Source of the DNA: Candidatus Moraniibacteriota bacterium | GTDB taxonomy: Bacteria; Patescibacteriota; Minisyncoccia; Moranbacterales; GCA-2747515 | Reading direction: 5' to 3' | DNA: 43,446 nucleotides | NCBI GenBank assembly: GCA_018401135.1 | Contig: JAGYLL010000003.1 | Location: forward strand, 1 to 43,446 | Part shown: piece after piece, positions 40,316 to 43,446 of the stretch | Layout of the letters: each line of letters starts with the position of its first letter | How positions within the stretch are numbered: position 1 is the first letter of the stretch | The notes under the pieces: generated by a model | The model's input: only the letters and a program-made list of their open reading frames with translations | Database searches by the model: none | Told to the model about the DNA's origin: nothing | Position numbers and translations under genes: made by a program

Positions 40316-40343
40316 TCGACAAAAAATAAAAAATGAGTATACT
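40316..40343 (+). promoter_or_regulatory. promoter of the exported esterase-like gene
   Basis: TCGACA at 40316-40321, 16 bp, TATACT at 40338-40343. Transcription would start near 40350, after an in-frame ATG at 40333 but before the ATG at 40375, and so points to 40375 as the real start. Confidence 0.45.
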
Positions 40344-40374
40344 AAAAAATATATCATTTGTCTTTACGACGTTT

Positions 40375-43300
40375 ATGACTACGCAGAAGAGTTTCTCGAG
40401 AAAAAAGTACACCTTTTTTCTTTTTTGTATAGTTTTTATGGGTTTGGGTTTTTCTGCAAACCCCATTTTTGCCCAAGAGTATGATCACTTGAAATATAGT
40501 CATATACTTATCGAAGAAGATACGGTATGGAGTGAAAGTTTCGTTCAAGAAGATTTTCGAAAAAATATAGCTATTGTTAACGACGCAACACTTACTATCC
40601 AAGCTGGTACAAAAGTAGAAATAGGAGAACTTTCTGTTTTTGATGGAAGAATTGTAGCACAAGGAACAAAAAACAATCCTATTATCATAACCAAAGGAGC
40701 ATCCCTTCCGCTTACAGAAGATCAAAAAAATTATGATCCAAAATGCTTTCCGTTTAACGAATCTCCAGGAACAATACAATTTTATGATGAACCTCAAACA
40801 TCTGGCGATGAAGAGACCTCCTTTTTTTCCTTTGTTATTTTTCAAAATATGGGGACATCTATACATCACGATGGTATTGGTTGTCCTTTCAATTTAGCAA
40901 AAAATAAATCTTTCTTTCCTTTTATTTCTTCAGTTTTAGCTGGTCCTCCTGTACAGAGAGATATTCCCACGATAGATTTCTTTGACGGACGTTTGTTTAT
41001 GGAAAACGTTTCTTTCCAAAATTCAGCTTTTGCCGATATTCGAGTTGATATATATCCCTATTCTGATGATGAAGAAGATGATGATCAGGTTTTTACTTTT
41101 CTCTCTATTAAAGATTCTAATTTTGAGAAAATGACTTCCTCCAACAAAGCACTTCTTTCAATGAGTGAACTTTCGAATTCCTACCAAAGAGGTTTCTATG
41201 AAAGAATTCACCTTATAAACAATTGGTATGGATCTGAAGATGGTCCCAAAACGACAGAGAATACTGAGACTGAAGGGAAAGAACTCGTAGGTGGATATGT
41301 TTTGGATGGATGGAGTCGAGAGCCTTTTGAAATAGGGGTATGTCCAGAATGTGCTTCCAATATATTTTTCCTCCCAGGCATCAAAGCGAGTAAGCTTTTT
41401 ATGGAGAAAAATGAGAAGGAAGACACTATTTGGCTCCCGACTGTTGGCAGTGATGATGTTGAAAACTTGGCACTTGATGTTGAAGGAAAAAGCAAAGAAA
41501 ATGTCTATACTAATACGGTTATGGAAAGTACGTTCGGTGGTGATATATACAAAACATTTTTCGAAAATCTTACTCAATGGAAAGAAGAAGAGATTATAGG
41601 AGATTTCAATATATTTGCCTATGACTGGAGGAAGAATGTCGAGGACATTGCCAAAAATGGAAATTCCTCTTCTCAAGAAGACATCAAACAAATGGTAGGA
41701 GCAATACAAACATTGAGTCAATCTTCGTTTACGAAAAAAGTTACGATAGTCGCTCATTCCAATGGAGGTCTTCTTGCCAAAGCACTCATTCAAGAGTTGG
41801 AGAGACTACAACAGGCACATTTAATAGAAAAATTCATTTTGGTTGGTTCTCCACAAATAGGAACACCACTCTCTGTGCTTTCTCTTTTCTATGGATATGA
41901 AGAATTTATTCCTTTTCTTCTTTCGCCATCAGACGCTCGAGATCTTGCCAGAAATATGCCGGGTGCGTATGGACTTTTGCCATCACAAACATACTTTGAT
42001 CGTATGGAAGAAAGTTTCATTTCTTTTTCTTCAGAAAATACTCGTTATAAAGATTTTCGAAAAGCGTATGGAGAGAATATTGATTCGTACGAAGAATTCC
42101 TTTCTTTCCTTTCGGGGAAAAAAGATGGTCGGGAAGAACCAAAAAAAGAAAATCTCGAACAAGAGGCAATTCTGAGAGAAAATCTTTTAGCACAAGCCAG
42201 AGAAACACATAGTCGACTTGATGCGTGGAGTCCGCCAGAAACGCTTGATGTTATTCAAATTGCCGGTTGGGGACTGGAAACGATACGTGGTGTGCGCTAT
42301 AGCGAAAAACAAAAAGTTCGATGCTATCCTTCTATGGGAAGTTCTGTTCCTTCTTGTACAGGTGTAGGAGAATATGAACCTGTCTATGAACCTCTGTGGA
42401 CACGGGATGGTGATAAAGTCGTCGTTACTCCAAGTGCGCTTTTTTTGGAGGAATCAGAAAATGTAAAGCGGTATTGGATGAATTTATTTGATAGCGATAC
42501 TATTTTTTCAAGAGAAAAAAATCATAAAGATCTTTTTGAATCAACTTCTGTTTTGGAATTCCTTACCAATACTCTTCAGAAACTTCCTGAAAAAGAACTT
42601 CCCGAATTCATCACTTCCACACGACCCGAAGGTTTTGCAGACGAATCTTCTCGTATACGTGTTTCTCTCCACTCGCCACTCACTCTCCATCTCTATGACC
42701 AGCACGGTCATCACACAGGACGATCAGAAATCTTGTGGGAGGGAGAGAATATACCATCGATAGAAGAGACTATTCCGGGAAGTTCGTATGTTGAGCTGGG
42801 GGAGAGAAAATACCTTCATTTCTCAGGAGGGGAGGAATATAGACTAGAGCTTGTGGGATACGCCCAAGGGACGTATTCTTTGATTGTGGAAGAAATGAGG
42901 GGAGAGGAGATAATTGCGTCCAAACAGTTCACCAATCTTCCCACATCGGACAAGACGACTGTTTCCATCACCATTCCCTCTTCGGGCATAAATACTCTCA
43001 ATACGATCATTTCAGATTATAATGGCAAAGAGGCTGGGGGAGAGTATGTTGCCTATGATGGCGGAGGATATGAAGAAATACAAACAGATACTTCTTCTGT
43101 AAAAACACCCGAAGAAGGTGTTTTTGTGGAGCAAAAAGATTCTTCAGTACCAGTGCAAGAAGATAGTATACAAAAAACCTCTCTTGAGAGTGAAGATGAA
43201 AAAGAAGAAAAAACCAAAAATAATCGTATACAAAAGACGAAGTGTCTTTCTGAAAAGCCCGTAACTTCCATCGATACGCTTTTTCCGAAAGGGATTCCTC

Positions 43301-43446
43301 TCGTACAAGCTTCGTTTGAAACAAGAGAAGAATCCGAATTTTCTCCGATAGCTCCTCTGGAATCTCAAGAGGGGGAAAACGAACAACAGCAAAGAAAAGA
43401 AGAAAGAAAAAAGAGAGAGTGGTGGGGATTACTCCTTGGTGGGGGA
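40375..43446 (+). CDS. large exported protein: beta-helix-like domain plus LCAT-like lipase/esterase (3' end beyond window)
   Basis: An uninterrupted frame runs to the last base of the window, at least 1024 aa. Residues 1-33 are a signal peptide (basic start, hydrophobic core, cleavage after NPIFA). About 50-230 has repeats like ATLTIQAGTKVEIGELSVFDG, typical of right-handed parallel beta-helix proteins. Then follows an alpha/beta hydrolase resembling lecithin-cholesterol acyltransferase: FLPGIKASKL (about 332), FAYDWRKN (about 414-421), nucleophile motif VAHSNGGLL with Ser462, VGSPQIGTPLS, NMPGAYGLLPSQTYF, the acidic RDGDKVVV (Asp678/680) and NHKDL (His717). A beta-rich part and a long acidic/Lys-rich linker end in REWWGLLLGGG, possibly the start of a membrane anchor. 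Numbering uses the ATG at 40375; the ATG at 40333 would add 14 residues. A surface lipase or acyltransferase is inferred; the substrate is unknown. Confidence 0.8.
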   Translation, partial: MTTQKSFSRKKYTFFLFCIVFMGLGFSANPIFAQEYDHLKYSHILIEEDTVWSESFVQEDFRKNIAIVNDATLTIQAGTKVEIGELSVFDGRIVAQGTKNNPIIITKGASLPLTEDQKNYDPKCFPFNESPGTIQFYDEPQTSGDEETSFFSFVIFQNMGTSIHHDGIGCPFNLAKNKSFFPFISSVLAGPPVQRDIPTIDFFDGRLFMENVSFQNSAFADIRVDIYPYSDDEEDDDQVFTFLSIKDSNFEKMTSSNKALLSMSELSNSYQRGFYERIHLINNWYGSEDGPKTTENTETEGKELVGGYVLDGWSREPFEIGVCPECASNIFFLPGIKASKLFMEKNEKEDTIWLPTVGSDDVENLALDVEGKSKENVYTNTVMESTFGGDIYKTFFENLTQWKEEEIIGDFNIFAYDWRKNVEDIAKNGNSSSQEDIKQMVGAIQTLSQSSFTKKVTIVAHSNGGLLAKALIQELERLQQAHLIEKFILVGSPQIGTPLSVLSLFYGYEEFIPFLLSPSDARDLARNMPGAYGLLPSQTYFDRMEESFISFSSENTRYKDFRKAYGENIDSYEEFLSFLSGKKDGREEPKKENLEQEAILRENLLAQARETHSRLDAWSPPETLDVIQIAGWGLETIRGVRYSEKQKVRCYPSMGSSVPSCTGVGEYEPVYEPLWTRDGDKVVVTPSALFLEESENVKRYWMNLFDSDTIFSREKNHKDLFESTSVLEFLTNTLQKLPEKELPEFITSTRPEGFADESSRIRVSLHSPLTLHLYDQHGHHTGRSEILWEGENIPSIEETIPGSSYVELGERKYLHFSGGEEYRLELVGYAQGTYSLIVEEMRGEEIIASKQFTNLPTSDKTTVSITIPSSGINTLNTIISDYNGKEAGGEYVAYDGGGYEEIQTDTSSVKTPEEGVFVEQKDSSVPVQEDSIQKTSLESEDEKEEKTKNNRIQKTKCLSEKPVTSIDTLFPKGIPLVQASFETREESEFSPIAPLESQEGENEQQQRKEERKKREWWGLLLGGG

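Noticed and set aside
40333-40374. Earlier in-frame ATG of the exported esterase gene
   Set aside because: A -10-like TATACT lies inside these codons, and the signal peptide is complete from the ATG at 40375; kept only as an alternative.
41158-41793. 211-codon minus-strand frame inside the exported esterase gene
   Set aside because: It is antisense to a frame that is open for over 3 kb and carries the hydrolase motifs.
1-43446. UGA recoded as glycine, as in some CPR groups
   Set aside because: Several genes end at TGA in the expected place (4794, 12284), and no conserved protein is interrupted by TGA at a glycine position.

Overview
This 43.4 kb window is AT-rich bacterial DNA from a small, compact genome. 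The standard bacterial code applies: TGA ends several genes and tryptophan is TGG. The content is mostly universal genes: four aminoacyl-tRNA synthetases, IF-3, L35/L20, tmRNA, RNase P RNA, ScpA/ScpB, MraY, MurD, EngB and YchF. Around them sit lone biosynthetic homologues (a PurD-like protein with no purine pathway), membrane proteins of unknown function, and an orphan family carrying the motif NGYANIFYV. This fits a Candidate Phyla Radiation (Patescibacteria) organism, probably of the Parcubacteria/Moranbacteria type. That placement is an inference from gene content and style; no rRNA is present to confirm it.

Layout. 1-394: hairpin-rich intergenic DNA. 395-3044: PurD-like ATP-grasp protein, small membrane protein, GNAT protein. 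3069-5752: membrane histidine kinase and a response regulator made of two receiver domains. 5777-11135: aspS, an MFS transporter, scpA-scpB, and a D-Ala-D-Ala carboxypeptidase gene broken by two single-base shifts. 11189-13989: mraY, ssrA, infC-rpmI-rplT. 14085-16858: divergent small genes and an ABC exporter. 16944-21643: tyrS-pheS-pheT. 21746-22168: rnpB. 22222-25390: sugar-phosphate transferase, YvlD-like membrane protein, 3'-5' exonuclease, engB. 25398-29654 lies on the minus strand: a basic small protein, a GC-richer orphan protein, a thioredoxin-CcdA fusion, and a GT-C-like membrane protein gene broken into six frames. 29727-36860: membrane protein, tRNA-Glu, polyprenyl synthase, uppS, N-acyl-D-amino-acid deacylase-like gene, murD, trpS. 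36906-39378: divergent phosphohexomutase and ychF. 39379-40332: repeat-rich DNA with one small gene. 40375 to the window end: a large exported protein with an LCAT-like esterase domain, cut by the window edge.

How the genes work together. Cell-envelope synthesis is spread through the window: polyprenyl synthase and UppS make the lipid carrier; MurD and MraY build lipid I; the carboxypeptidase trims peptidoglycan; the sugar-phosphate transferase and phosphohexomutase serve surface polysaccharide. Several genes have a -10-like box ending only a few bases before the ATG and no Shine-Dalgarno sequence, which suggests leaderless transcripts. The stable-RNA genes ssrA and rnpB share one strong promoter type, TTGACA-N17-TATATT.

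The points most worth following up are the surface beta-helix/esterase protein at the right end, the two frameshift-ridden genes, the leaderless-start pattern, the 5'-terminal hairpin before infC, and the GC-richer orphan gene with a structured leader.
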